Below are positions 1 to 7,484 of a stretch of DNA of 17,925 nt, in pieces. The stretch's first letter is position 1, and each line of letters starts with the position of its first letter. Below the pieces are notes generated by a model. It saw nothing but the letters and a program-made list of their open reading frames with translations, searched no databases and was not told where the DNA came from. The DNA lies in the NCBI GenBank assembly GCA_030643245.1, contig DAOWME010000032.1:1-17925 (forward strand), given 5' to 3'. The stretch is from Deltaproteobacteria bacterium (GTDB lineage Bacteria; Desulfobacterota; UBA8473). The translations under genes and the position numbers were made by a program.

Positions 1-143
1 AATCTTTTCCACTTCCGTCAAATACCATCTCCCCATTGGCCATTCCGATGACCCGTTTGCCATAACGCAACGCAAAATCAATATGATGCAAGTTAACAAT
101 GACCGGGATATTGTGGCTCTGGTTTATCTTGAGCAAAATCTGG
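1..143 (-). pseudogene. phnC: C-terminal remnant of a phosphonate ABC transporter ATPase (PhnC-like)
   Basis: PhnC is the cytoplasmic ATP-hydrolysing subunit of phosphonate/phosphite importers. On the minus strand the frame from about 142 down to 1 reads as the end of such an ATPase: a K-I-N-Q segment, the H-loop context V-I-V-N-L-H-H-I-D-F-A, then L-R-Y-G-K-R-V-I-G and G-E-M-V-F-D-G. This matches the PhnC pattern T/N-L-H-Q-V-D-x-A-x-x-Y-x-x-R-I. The remaining C-terminus lies beyond the left edge. Walker A, Q-loop, signature motif and Walker B should lie upstream (above 143), but that sequence is repeat element and then mraY. The frame stays open into the repeat as far as a TGA at 209-211, without any ATPase motif. 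It is therefore a 5'-truncated gene, unless the window spans an assembly junction. The family call is fairly secure for such a short piece; the transporter's exact substrate is not determinable. Confidence 0.7.
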
Positions 144-276
144 CTTTGACCGATCTTCAAGCACAAAATCCTCGAAATAGGTCGGACTATTCCTGCGGTT
201 TTGCGCTTTCAGATCGAACAAATCTAACCTAAATCTGAGCGCCAACTTGAGGAAGTTATTTCAGCCTCGTCCCTAA
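144..276 (+). repeat. Partial copy (right part) of a foldback repeat element
   Basis: Positions 144-276 align with 16234-16365 in the same orientation with about 9 mismatches and one single-base gap, roughly 92% identity by hand. The copy holds the centre and right arm of the 186-bp element at 16180-16365, including a diverged right terminal repeat ending CGTCCCTAA at 276. The left terminal repeat and outer left arm are absent; the phnC remnant takes their place. It ends 23 nt before the preferred mraY start. No transposase is visible. Confidence 0.85.
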
Positions 277-299
277 CTTCCTTAACAAGGGTATTGACT

Positions 300-1376
300 A
301 TGCTGTTCCACTTACTGTATCCCCTTCATACTACATACGCGTTTCTAAATGTCTTCAAGTACATTACCTTCAGAACCATCTACGCGGTTTTGACAGGGTT
401 GCTCATAAGTTTTTTTTTGGCCCCCTGGTTCATCAGGAAAGTGAGTTCCCTTGAAATCGGCCAGCAAATACGAGGAGATGGTCCTGCTTCCCATCTTCAG
501 AAGAGTGGTACGCCTACCATGGGAGGGGTATTGATCCTCTTTGCCCTGACTGTCTCTACCTTGTTGTGGGGAAATCTAACAAATCCCTACATATGGGTGG
601 CCCTCTTGAGTACCCTGGGGTTTGGTTTAATCGGGTTACTGGACGACTGTAAGAAATTGGCAAAGAGAAACTCTGTGGGTTTGAAAGCCGGATATAAGAT
701 GGGGGGGCAAATACTCATCGGTTTGATTATCGGGTGGTTTCTCTATAGTTATTCGGACTTCAACACCATCCTCAGTCTTCCCTTTTTCAAAGGTATAACA
801 CCTGACTTGGGCGTGTTCTATATTCCCTTTGTCATCATTGTGGTTGTTGGCGCTTCGAATGCCGTTAATCTGACGGATGGATTGGATGGGTTGGCAATAG
901 GGCCGATTATGATAGCCAGTGCTACTTATCTTCTCTTTTCCTACTTTGTGGGTCACGTCAAGTTTGCCACTTATTTACAGATACCCTATATAGCGGGGAG
1001 CGGTGAGTTGTCAGTTTTTTGTGGAGCCATAGTGGGTGCCAGCATGGGATTCCTCTGGTACAACACCTATCCGGCACAGATATTTATGGGAGATGTTGGC
1101 TCACTGGCTCTGGGTGGGGCATTGGCAACAGTGGCGGTAGTCACCAAACAGGAGGTTCTCCTCGCCATTGTGGGTGGGATATTCGTGGTTGAGGCCCTTT
1201 CCGTGATCTTCCAAGTGGGGTCATACAAATTGAGAACGAAACGGATATTTCGCATGGCCCCCATCCATCATCACTTTGAGCTAAAGGGTTGGGCCGAGCC
1301 CAAGATCATTGTGAGATTTTGGATTATCGCCATAATTCTGGCGCTCGTGGCTATAAGCACGTTGAAACTGAGATAG
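300..1376 (+). CDS. mraY: Phospho-N-acetylmuramoyl-pentapeptide transferase MraY
   Basis: MraY is an integral membrane enzyme that transfers phospho-MurNAc-pentapeptide from UDP to undecaprenyl phosphate, giving lipid I. The 358-residue product matches the family's usual length of about 360 and has about ten membrane segments. Visible motifs are D-G-P-x-S-H (60-65) with G-T-P-T-M-G-G (70-76), the catalytic D-D pair (115-116), N-L-T-D-G-L-D-G-L-A (190-199), F-M-G-D-V-G-S (262-268) and P-I-H-H-H-F-E (321-327). I chose ATG 300 over the in-frame TTG 294 because AAGGG at 287-291 lies 8 nt upstream and the resulting N-terminus (M-L-F-H-L-L, then N-V-F-K-Y-I-T-F-R) lines up with known MraY proteins. 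It is the first dcw gene here; murF, its common neighbour, is missing. I see no convincing promoter in the short gap to the repeat fragment. Confidence 0.97.
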   Translation: MLFHLLYPLHTTYAFLNVFKYITFRTIYAVLTGLLISFFLAPWFIRKVSSLEIGQQIRGDGPASHLQKSGTPTMGGVLILFALTVSTLLWGNLTNPYIWVALLSTLGFGLIGLLDDCKKLAKRNSVGLKAGYKMGGQILIGLIIGWFLYSYSDFNTILSLPFFKGITPDLGVFYIPFVIIVVVGASNAVNLTDGLDGLAIGPIMIASATYLLFSYFVGHVKFATYLQIPYIAGSGELSVFCGAIVGASMGFLWYNTYPAQIFMGDVGSLALGGALATVAVVTKQEVLLAIVGGIFVVEALSVIFQVGSYKLRTKRIFRMAPIHHHFELKGWAEPKIIVRFWIIAIILALVAISTLKLR

Positions 1377-1396
1377 GCACCCCCGACACTGGGTGA

Positions 1397-1424
1397 AAGG
1401 CATAAGGTAGAAGGCATAAGGCAG
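1397..1424 (+). repeat. Two tandem 14-bp units in the mraY-murD gap
   Basis: AAGGCATAAGGTAG (1397-1410) is followed directly by AAGGCATAAGGCAG (1411-1424), 13 of 14 identical, and then by a degenerate AAGTAGG. It sits in the 89-nt spacer between mraY and murD. It has no dyad symmetry and does not look like a terminator. Function unknown. Confidence 0.6.
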
Positions 1425-1465
1425 AAGTAGGAAGATAAAAATCTAACGGGATACGGGGGAGAAAC

Positions 1466-2869
1466 TTGATCACCATAGAGGCTAAGAAATTTTTGGTAGT
1501 TGGGTTGGCAAGGAGTGGTATAGTGTGTGCCCGGTTCTTGAGAGACCGGGGAGGGGCGGTAACGGCTACCGATTTCAGGCCCATTGATGCTTTGGATGAA
1601 GGTGTAAAGGGACTGAAGGACCTGGGTATTGAGATTGAGGCAGGAGGGCACAATACAGAAACCTTCCTCGATTCTGACATGATCGTTGTGAGTCCTGGTG
1701 TACCCATGTCTATCAAACCCATCAGGGCGGCAAGAGATGATGGCATAGATGTTATCAGCGAGATAGAACTGGCGTATGGCTTTATTAATGCCCCTATTAT
1801 AGCAATTACGGGGACAAACGGAAAGACCACCACCACAACCCTAATAGGTGAGATATTTAAGAAGTCCAGGAAAGAGATCTTTGTGGGCGGTAACATCGGC
1901 AATCCCCTTATAGAGTATGTGAGGTCCGGTAGAGAAGCGGAGTACGTGGCGGCAGAGATCAGCAGTTTTCAACTGGAGGGTATAAGTGCCTTTAGGCCGA
2001 AGGTCGCCTTGCTGTTGAATATCTCACCTGATCATTTGGATCGATACCCTTCCTACCTAGATTATGTGAAAGCCAAGAAGAGGATATTCTCAAATCAAAG
2101 GGGAGGAGATATTGCCATTTTGAATGCAGATGACCGGTTGGTTTTAGAGATGGGTGATTCCCTGGAAAAAATGAGAAAGATCTATTTCAGCAAAAAGCAT
2201 AAGATTGAAAAGGGGGTTTACCTGCGCGGAGAAGCCATTGTCTCAGAGATCCTTGACGAAACACACCATTACAGCAAGGACTTATTCAAGATAAAGGGCT
2301 CCCATAATGTTGAGAACATCATGGCTGCTATAGCTGCAACGGAGGTTTGTGGGTGTACGTCGGAGGATATCAAAGAGACCGTGAACAATTTTGAAGGCCT
2401 TGCGCATCGTTTGGAGTTTGTGGGGGAAGTGTGCGAGGTGGACTTCTATAATGATTCAAAGGCAACCAATATCGGAGCTGTAGAGAAGTCCTTAGAGAGT
2501 TTTGATCAACCGATAATCCTTATCGCCGGGGGGAAAGACAAGGGGACAGGATACGACAGTTTGAAGGATTTGATCAAAGAAAAGGTCAAAACACTGGTTG
2601 TTTTCGGTGAAGCCGGAGAAGCTATTTGCAAGAATTTGGGTCCTCTAACCCGACCTTTCAAAGCGCATACATTGAGAGATGCGGTAGAACTGGCGTTTTC
2701 CAATGCCTCTCATGGAGATGTGGTTCTATTTTCCCCTGCCTGCTCAAGTTACGATATGTTTAGAGATTATGAAGAGAGAGGAGATGCATTTAAGGGGTTT
2801 GTCAGAGCATTGAAACACGGAACGGATCAAACAGGGAAAGATGTGCATGAAGGAAGAGGCCGGGTTTGA
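1466..2869 (+). CDS. murD: UDP-N-acetylmuramoyl-L-alanine--D-glutamate ligase MurD
   Basis: MurD is the cytoplasmic Mur ligase that adds D-glutamate to UDP-MurNAc-L-Ala at the cost of ATP. The 467-residue product has the three-domain layout: an N-terminal UDP-binding Rossmann domain starting V-V-G-L-A-R-S-G (11-18), the ATP P-loop G-T-N-G-K-T-T-T (116-123), A-E-I-S-S-F-Q-L-E in the central domain, a D-Y-V-K-A-K-K-R-I-F segment carrying the expected carbamylated lysine region, and the C-terminal signatures A-G-G-K-D-K-G and F-S-P-A-C-S-S-Y-D-M-F. The start is TTG 1466, with a G-rich Shine-Dalgarno (GGGGGAG) just upstream. The next in-frame ATG lies about 70 codons inside, so a non-ATG start is almost forced. 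Its last 29 nt overlap ftsW. The extra C-terminal residues after the family core are low-complexity and probably a by-product of this overlap. Confidence 0.96.
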   Translation: MITIEAKKFLVVGLARSGIVCARFLRDRGGAVTATDFRPIDALDEGVKGLKDLGIEIEAGGHNTETFLDSDMIVVSPGVPMSIKPIRAARDDGIDVISEIELAYGFINAPIIAITGTNGKTTTTTLIGEIFKKSRKEIFVGGNIGNPLIEYVRSGREAEYVAAEISSFQLEGISAFRPKVALLLNISPDHLDRYPSYLDYVKAKKRIFSNQRGGDIAILNADDRLVLEMGDSLEKMRKIYFSKKHKIEKGVYLRGEAIVSEILDETHHYSKDLFKIKGSHNVENIMAAIAATEVCGCTSEDIKETVNNFEGLAHRLEFVGEVCEVDFYNDSKATNIGAVEKSLESFDQPIILIAGGKDKGTGYDSLKDLIKEKVKTLVVFGEAGEAICKNLGPLTRPFKAHTLRDAVELAFSNASHGDVVLFSPACSSYDMFRDYEERGDAFKGFVRALKHGTDQTGKDVHEGRGRV

Positions 2870-3971
2870 TAAGATATTGTTGATTTCCAGCTTGGCGCTG
2901 GTTTGTATTGGCATCATTATGGTATATAGCGCCAGTGCGGTGCTGGCTGCGGATAGGTTTCACGATGGATGCTTCTTTTTGAAAAGACAGGCACTCTTTG
3001 CATTCGTCGGTTTACTTGTGATGATTGTGGCATCAAAGGTAAACCATCATTTCTACGGAAAGATTGTATATATAATATTGGGGGTAAGCTGTGTTTCTCT
3101 TATAGCAGTGTTGATTCCCGGAATTGGGGTTGAGGTTGGGGGGGCAACCAGATGGCTGAAGGTGGGGGGGGTATCTGTCCAGCCTTCCGAATTTGCCAAA
3201 ATAGCTCTGATCGTTTATCTCGCGTATTCACTGGCAAAAAATGAAGGAAATATCAAGAAATTTTCTGTGGGGGTCCTTCCACATCTGATAATCTTAGGCA
3301 TTGTAATGTCGTTAATTGTTGAGCAACCGGATATGGGGACGGCTGTGTGCATCGGTGTTGTTGCTCTTATATTACTTTTTGCCGCCGGCGTACGAATATT
3401 CCACCTTTCCCTGACCCTACTCTTGGCCTCACCAATCCTCTACTTTTTGATAGCCAATAACGATTACAGACGTCAGAGGATACTGGCATATCTAAATCCC
3501 TGGGAGTATCATGCGGATTCTGGCTTTCAGCTTATTCAGTCCTGGTATGCTTTCGGTTCAGGGGGGATACTTGGACGAGGGTTGGGGGATGGAAAAGCGA
3601 AGCTATTCTTTCTCCCGGAGCTGCATACAGATTTCATTTTCTCCGTTATCGGTGAGGAATTGGGGCTAATCGGAGTACTCGCGGTACTATTCGTATTCTT
3701 TATTTTCATTTTCCGCGGTATCAGGATGGCCATTCAGTCTTCGGATCTGTTTAGTACTTACCTGGCTCTGGGTATAACAACGATGGTGGGCCTGCAAGCA
3801 ACCATACATATGGGGGTCACTATGGGACTTTTGCCGACAAAAGGTATCACGCTTCCCTTCGTAAGCTATGGAGGGTCATCTTTATTGACCAACTTTACAG
3901 GTCTCGGTATCCTACTTAACATATCCTCAAAGACTCGAAGATCAAAAAGGGGACAAGAGCATCCTTCGTAA
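2841..3971 (+). CDS. ftsW: Septal SEDS glycosyltransferase FtsW
   Basis: FtsW is the membrane-embedded SEDS-family peptidoglycan polymerase of the divisome; it polymerises lipid II with a partner class B PBP (FtsI, not in this window). The 376-residue product has about ten hydrophobic segments. SEDS signatures are V-Q-P-S-E-F-A-K (113-120), E-Q-P-D-M-G-T (161-167), L-P-E-x-H-T-D-F-I-F (259-268; the Asp at 264 corresponds to the catalytic Asp region), and P-T-K-G-I-T-L-P-F-V-S-Y-G-G-S-S (332-347). RodA shares the fold, but the position between murD and murG and the terminal S-Y-G-G-S-S context favour FtsW. AGGGA at 2833-2837 lies 3 nt from ATG 2841 and 9 nt from in-frame ATG 2847, so the true start may be 2847. 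Its 29-nt overlap with murD suggests translational coupling. Confidence 0.95.
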   Translation: MCMKEEAGFDKILLISSLALVCIGIIMVYSASAVLAADRFHDGCFFLKRQALFAFVGLLVMIVASKVNHHFYGKIVYIILGVSCVSLIAVLIPGIGVEVGGATRWLKVGGVSVQPSEFAKIALIVYLAYSLAKNEGNIKKFSVGVLPHLIILGIVMSLIVEQPDMGTAVCIGVVALILLFAAGVRIFHLSLTLLLASPILYFLIANNDYRRQRILAYLNPWEYHADSGFQLIQSWYAFGSGGILGRGLGDGKAKLFFLPELHTDFIFSVIGEELGLIGVLAVLFVFFIFIFRGIRMAIQSSDLFSTYLALGITTMVGLQATIHMGVTMGLLPTKGITLPFVSYGGSSLLTNFTGLGILLNISSKTRRSKRGQEHPS

Positions 3972-4045
3972 AAACTGAAAAGTAGTTTATATGAATTTCT
4001 CTGACCACTCGGATCGTAGGATTTCGAGCAATTAAGGATAATCGG

Positions 4046-5128
4046 ATGAGGGTTTTGATCGCTGGTGGGGGTACAGGGGGACATCTCTTCCCTGGTATAG
4101 CCTTGGCGGAAGAATTCATGAGAAGGGACCCGAAAAGCGTCTGCGTATTTGTTGGGACAAAGGGACGTATCGAGTCAAAGGTGGTTCCAAGGGCGGGTTT
4201 TGAACTCAGGATCATAGATGTCAAAGGATTAAAGGGAAAATCCCCGAGGGATAAGATAAACAATCTTTTCCTGATACCCGGAAGTCTATATCAGTCCGCG
4301 CTGATTGTCAGGGAGCACAAGCCGGAGCTGGTTATCGGCATGGGAGGGTATGCCTCTGTCCCGGTGATCTTTGCAGTTCTGTTGACAGGGATCAAGACCG
4401 CAATCTGTGAACAAAACACCATCCCCGGGACGTCCAATAGGGTTTTGGCCAGGTTTGTGAACAGGATATTTGTGTCATTCGCAGAAACCAAATATTTTCC
4501 ATCTATGAAGAAAACCAGATTCACGGGCAACCCGGTCAGAAGAGAACTCATCGAGAGTTTTCCAAAACGTAAAGCACAGAATGGGAAATTTACGATACTT
4601 CTCCTTGGTGGCAGTCAAGGCGCCCATTCTATGAATGAGAATATGTTGGCTGCCCTGGACCATCTTATGCCCATGAAAGATTCCCTGAAGATAATACACC
4701 AGACAGGGGAAGCAGATTATCAGTGGGTTTGCCGGGAATATGGAGAAAAGGCCTTTGACTCGGAAATAGCAAGGTTCATCGACGATATGGCGGCAGCATA
4801 CAGGGACGCAGATCTGGTCATATGCAGGGCGGGAGCTACGACCATTTCTGAACTTACAGCCTGTGGCAAGGCGTCGGTATTGGTTCCTTATCCTTTTGCG
4901 GCCAACAACCACCAGGAGGTCAATGCAAGGGTATTGTCGGATAGGGGGGCTGCCAGGATGGTTTTGAATGGGGACCTCAACGGTAAAAATCTGGCTGAGA
5001 TTGTAATGGGAATGATCGCTGATTCAAACACTCTTTCCAAGATGGGGGCCGAGGCATCCAGACTGGGTAGACCCGGGGCTTCAAAGGCAATAGTTGAAAG
5101 TTGTTACGAGCTTTTGGGTAGGAACTAG
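4046..5128 (+). CDS. murG: UDP-GlcNAc:undecaprenyl-PP-MurNAc-pentapeptide GlcNAc transferase MurG
   Basis: MurG is a peripheral membrane glycosyltransferase (GT28, GT-B fold) that adds GlcNAc to lipid I, forming lipid II, on the cytoplasmic face. The 360-residue product is of family length. The N-terminal domain has the G-loop G-G-G-T-G-G-H (7-13) and C-E-Q-N-T-I-P-G (121-128), where many homologues have H-E-Q-N. G-N-P-V-R (161-165) marks the interdomain boundary. The C-terminal UDP-GlcNAc domain has G-G-S-Q-G-A (188-193), R-A-G-A-T-T-I-S-E-L (261-270) and P-Y-P-F-A-A-N-N-H-Q (281-290). ATG 4046 is preceded by AAGGA (4034-4038) with a 7-nt spacer. The 74-nt gap to ftsW holds nothing recognisable. 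The stop overlaps the Shine-Dalgarno of murC. Confidence 0.96.
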   Translation: MRVLIAGGGTGGHLFPGIALAEEFMRRDPKSVCVFVGTKGRIESKVVPRAGFELRIIDVKGLKGKSPRDKINNLFLIPGSLYQSALIVREHKPELVIGMGGYASVPVIFAVLLTGIKTAICEQNTIPGTSNRVLARFVNRIFVSFAETKYFPSMKKTRFTGNPVRRELIESFPKRKAQNGKFTILLLGGSQGAHSMNENMLAALDHLMPMKDSLKIIHQTGEADYQWVCREYGEKAFDSEIARFIDDMAAAYRDADLVICRAGATTISELTACGKASVLVPYPFAANNHQEVNARVLSDRGAARMVLNGDLNGKNLAEIVMGMIADSNTLSKMGAEASRLGRPGASKAIVESCYELLGRN

Positions 5129-5137
5129 GGGAGGCTC

Positions 5138-6517
5138 GTGTACAGGAAGATAAAACGTATTCATTTTGTGGGAATCGGTGGTATTGGGATGAGCGGTATT
5201 GCCGAGGTTTTATTGAATTTAGGGTATATTGTCAGTGGGTCGGACATCCGGGAGTCGGAGATTACCAGACGGTTGGGTCGCTTCGGGGCTGTTATAAGTT
5301 GCGGACATAGCAAGAATAACCTGGAGGATGTGGATGTGGTGGTGACATCTTCAGCGGTAAGACCCGACAATCCCGAAGTAATGGAAGCGGAAGAAAGGCT
5401 CATCCCTGTTATCCCCAGGGCAGAGATGCTTGCAGAGCTGATGAGGATGAAATATGGCATAGCTGTGTCAGGCACTCACGGGAAAACCACGACAACATCC
5501 ATGATAGCAACCGTCCTTGCCCATGGAAGGGTAGACCCAACGGTGATTATCGGAGGGAAGCTGAACAGCATAGGTACCAATGCTAAACTCGGGCAGGGAG
5601 AGTTTCTGGTAGCCGAAGCGGATGAGAGTGACGGGTCTTTCTTGAAGCTCTCTCCGACCATCGCAGTTGTTACGAACATCGATCAAGAGCATATGGATCA
5701 TTACCGGGATATGGAAGACGTGAAGAAGGCTTATCTGGACTTTATCAATAAGGTGCCCTTTTACGGTCTCGCGATTGTATGTCTTGATCACAATAATATT
5801 CAGAACTTAATCCCACAGATAAGGAAGAGATATGTGACATATGGGCTGACGAGCCAGGCAGACGTCCAGGCAATAGACCTGGCATTTGCAAAATCAAAGA
5901 CCTCCTTTGGTGTTTTGTACCGTGGTGAGGCGCTCGGCAATATCGAACTTCAAATGCCTGGCGTTCACAATGTCTATAATGCCTTGGCCACCATAGCCGC
6001 TGCCATTGAACTGGACCTGAATTTTGAGACTATCCGGGAGGGCCTTGACAGATTTAGCGGTATCCAGCGAAGATTCCAAATAAAGGCGGATGTCAACAAT
6101 ATCTTGATTGTAGACGACTATGCTCACCATCCGGTGGAGATCAACGTCACGCTGGGTGCCGCGAAGAACGGGTGGGGAAGTAGGATAGTCGCCGTCTTCC
6201 AACCTCACAGGTTCACTCGTACCAAGGATCTGTATGAAGATTTTCTGGTCGCATTCTATCAAGCGGATGTCTTGATAATTACAGAGATATACCCTGCCGG
6301 TGAAGACCCGATACCCGGTGTAAATGCAAAGACCTTGGTGAACGGAATTAGAGAACACGGCCACAAGCATGTATCATACATTTCGGATAAAGACGCGATC
6401 CCTTCCCGTCTGGAAGAAATACTCAAAGCGGGTGACATGGTAATCACCCTGGGGGCAGGGGATATATATAAGGTTGGAGATGCGCTGATAAACAGGCTGA
6501 AACGAGATAGTGCTTGA
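5138..6517 (+). CDS. murC: UDP-N-acetylmuramate--L-alanine ligase MurC
   Basis: MurC is the cytoplasmic ATP-dependent ligase that adds L-alanine to UDP-MurNAc, the first peptide-stem step. The 459-residue product shows the MurC-type N-terminal motif G-I-G-G-I-G-M-S-G (12-20), the P-loop G-T-H-G-K-T-T-T (112-119), E-A-D-E-S-D-G-S-F (160-168), and the strongly MurC/Mpl-type D-D-Y-A-H-H-P-V-E (326-334) at the start of the C-terminal domain. Standard MurC length and dcw position argue against Mpl. The start is GTG 5138, 9 nt after the murG stop, with GGGGAGG at 5128-5134 as ribosome binding site; no ATG fits the conserved N-terminus. Confidence 0.96.
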   Translation: MYRKIKRIHFVGIGGIGMSGIAEVLLNLGYIVSGSDIRESEITRRLGRFGAVISCGHSKNNLEDVDVVVTSSAVRPDNPEVMEAEERLIPVIPRAEMLAELMRMKYGIAVSGTHGKTTTTSMIATVLAHGRVDPTVIIGGKLNSIGTNAKLGQGEFLVAEADESDGSFLKLSPTIAVVTNIDQEHMDHYRDMEDVKKAYLDFINKVPFYGLAIVCLDHNNIQNLIPQIRKRYVTYGLTSQADVQAIDLAFAKSKTSFGVLYRGEALGNIELQMPGVHNVYNALATIAAAIELDLNFETIREGLDRFSGIQRRFQIKADVNNILIVDDYAHHPVEINVTLGAAKNGWGSRIVAVFQPHRFTRTKDLYEDFLVAFYQADVLIITEIYPAGEDPIPGVNAKTLVNGIREHGHKHVSYISDKDAIPSRLEEILKAGDMVITLGAGDIYKVGDALINRLKRDSA

Positions 6518-6523
6518 GCTGCT

Positions 6524-7480
6524 GTGAACAGTTTCGACATATTGAAGGATGAAGAGAAGTTGATATCTGAGAAACAGGTAAAGGAACTGAGGAGGGTAGT
6601 AAAAGGGAATATCCTTCTAAATCAACCCATGCAGGAGTATACATCCCTGGGGATAGGTGGACCGGCTGATGTTATCGTGTTTCCTGAGGATACAGACGAT
6701 GTGACACGGACAATCAAGTACTTAAACGGAGAACGTCTACCATATTTTATCCTGGGCAATGGGACCAACCTTTTGGTTAGAGATGGGGGGATTCGAACTG
6801 TTGTAATAAGCTTATCCGACAGCTTTAGACACATCGAAAAAGTGGGGGGAGGCCAATCCAAGCTCCTGTTTGCAGAGGCTTTTGCACCACTCGTTAGCTT
6901 GATCAGGCTCTCCATAGATTGTGGCCTTTCCGGCCTGGAATTCGCTGCCGGAATCCCAGGAACAGTGGGTGGCGGTCTAGTTATGAATGCAGGTGGCAGC
7001 CTTGGAGAGTTAAAAGATGTAACCCTCTTAATGACTATTTTGAACCGCACTGGAGGGGTTAGTGTTAAGAGAAGGGAAGACTCGGACTTCTCATACAGGA
7101 ACTTAAAACTGGCCAGTGGTTCCATTATTTTGAGCGCGATCTTTAGGTTGAAACCGGACAACAGGTCACACATTTCAGAGAGGGTACAGGCCATACTGGG
7201 CAGAAGAAAGGAGACGCAGCCCCTGGATTTGCCGAATGCGGGCTCTATATTTAAAAACCCCAAAGGTATCCCGGCCGGGAAACTGATTGATGAGGCCGGG
7301 TTGAAAGGGATGCGAATAGGGGGGGCTATGGTTTCGGAACGCCATGGGAATTTTATTCTGAACCTGGGAAATGCAACTGCAAGCGATGTGCTGGGCTTAA
7401 TGAAAGAAATCCGGGACAGCGTATATAGAGAAACGGGATTGGTATTAGAGCCGGAAGTCAAAATAATCGGTGAAGAATAA
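6524..7480 (+). CDS. murB: UDP-N-acetylenolpyruvoylglucosamine reductase MurB (short type)
   Basis: MurB is the cytoplasmic FAD enzyme that uses NADPH to reduce UDP-GlcNAc-enolpyruvate to UDP-MurNAc. The 318-residue product has the FAD-binding stretch Y-T-S-L-G-I-G-G-P-A-D (39-49), L-G-N-G-T-N-L-L-V (77-85) and A-A-G-I-P-G-T-V-G-G (141-150). The substrate domain has S-Y-R-N (190-193), N-A-G-S-I-F-K-N-P (238-246; Ser241 is in the position of the proton-donor serine), and the terminal L-E-P-E-V-K-I-I-G (308-316). Length and motif pattern fit the shorter type II MurB rather than the longer E. coli type I. GTG 6524 follows the murC stop by 6 nt; its Shine-Dalgarno is weak and the first 20 or so residues are not conserved, so the start is the least certain part. 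Confidence 0.95.
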   Translation: MNSFDILKDEEKLISEKQVKELRRVVKGNILLNQPMQEYTSLGIGGPADVIVFPEDTDDVTRTIKYLNGERLPYFILGNGTNLLVRDGGIRTVVISLSDSFRHIEKVGGGQSKLLFAEAFAPLVSLIRLSIDCGLSGLEFAAGIPGTVGGGLVMNAGGSLGELKDVTLLMTILNRTGGVSVKRREDSDFSYRNLKLASGSIILSAIFRLKPDNRSHISERVQAILGRRKETQPLDLPNAGSIFKNPKGIPAGKLIDEAGLKGMRIGGAMVSERHGNFILNLGNATASDVLGLMKEIRDSVYRETGLVLEPEVKIIGEE

Positions 7481-7484
7481 GATT

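Noticed and set aside
144..208. Extension of the phnC frame upstream into the repeat fragment
   Set aside because: The minus-strand frame is open to a TGA at 209-211, but the residues match the repeat rather than an ABC ATPase, so the extension is not part of the original gene.
294..299. TTGACT as a -35 box or TTG 294 as the mraY start
   Set aside because: It lies between the Shine-Dalgarno and ATG 300, so it cannot be the promoter of mraY, and ATG 300 gives a better spacing and a conserved N-terminus.
6622..7461. Long minus-strand ORF (279 codons) opposite murB
   Set aside because: It is antisense to a gene with full MurB motifs, and its composition (Ser/Pro-rich) is that of a shadow frame. 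Other antisense ORFs in the dcw run were dropped for the same reason.
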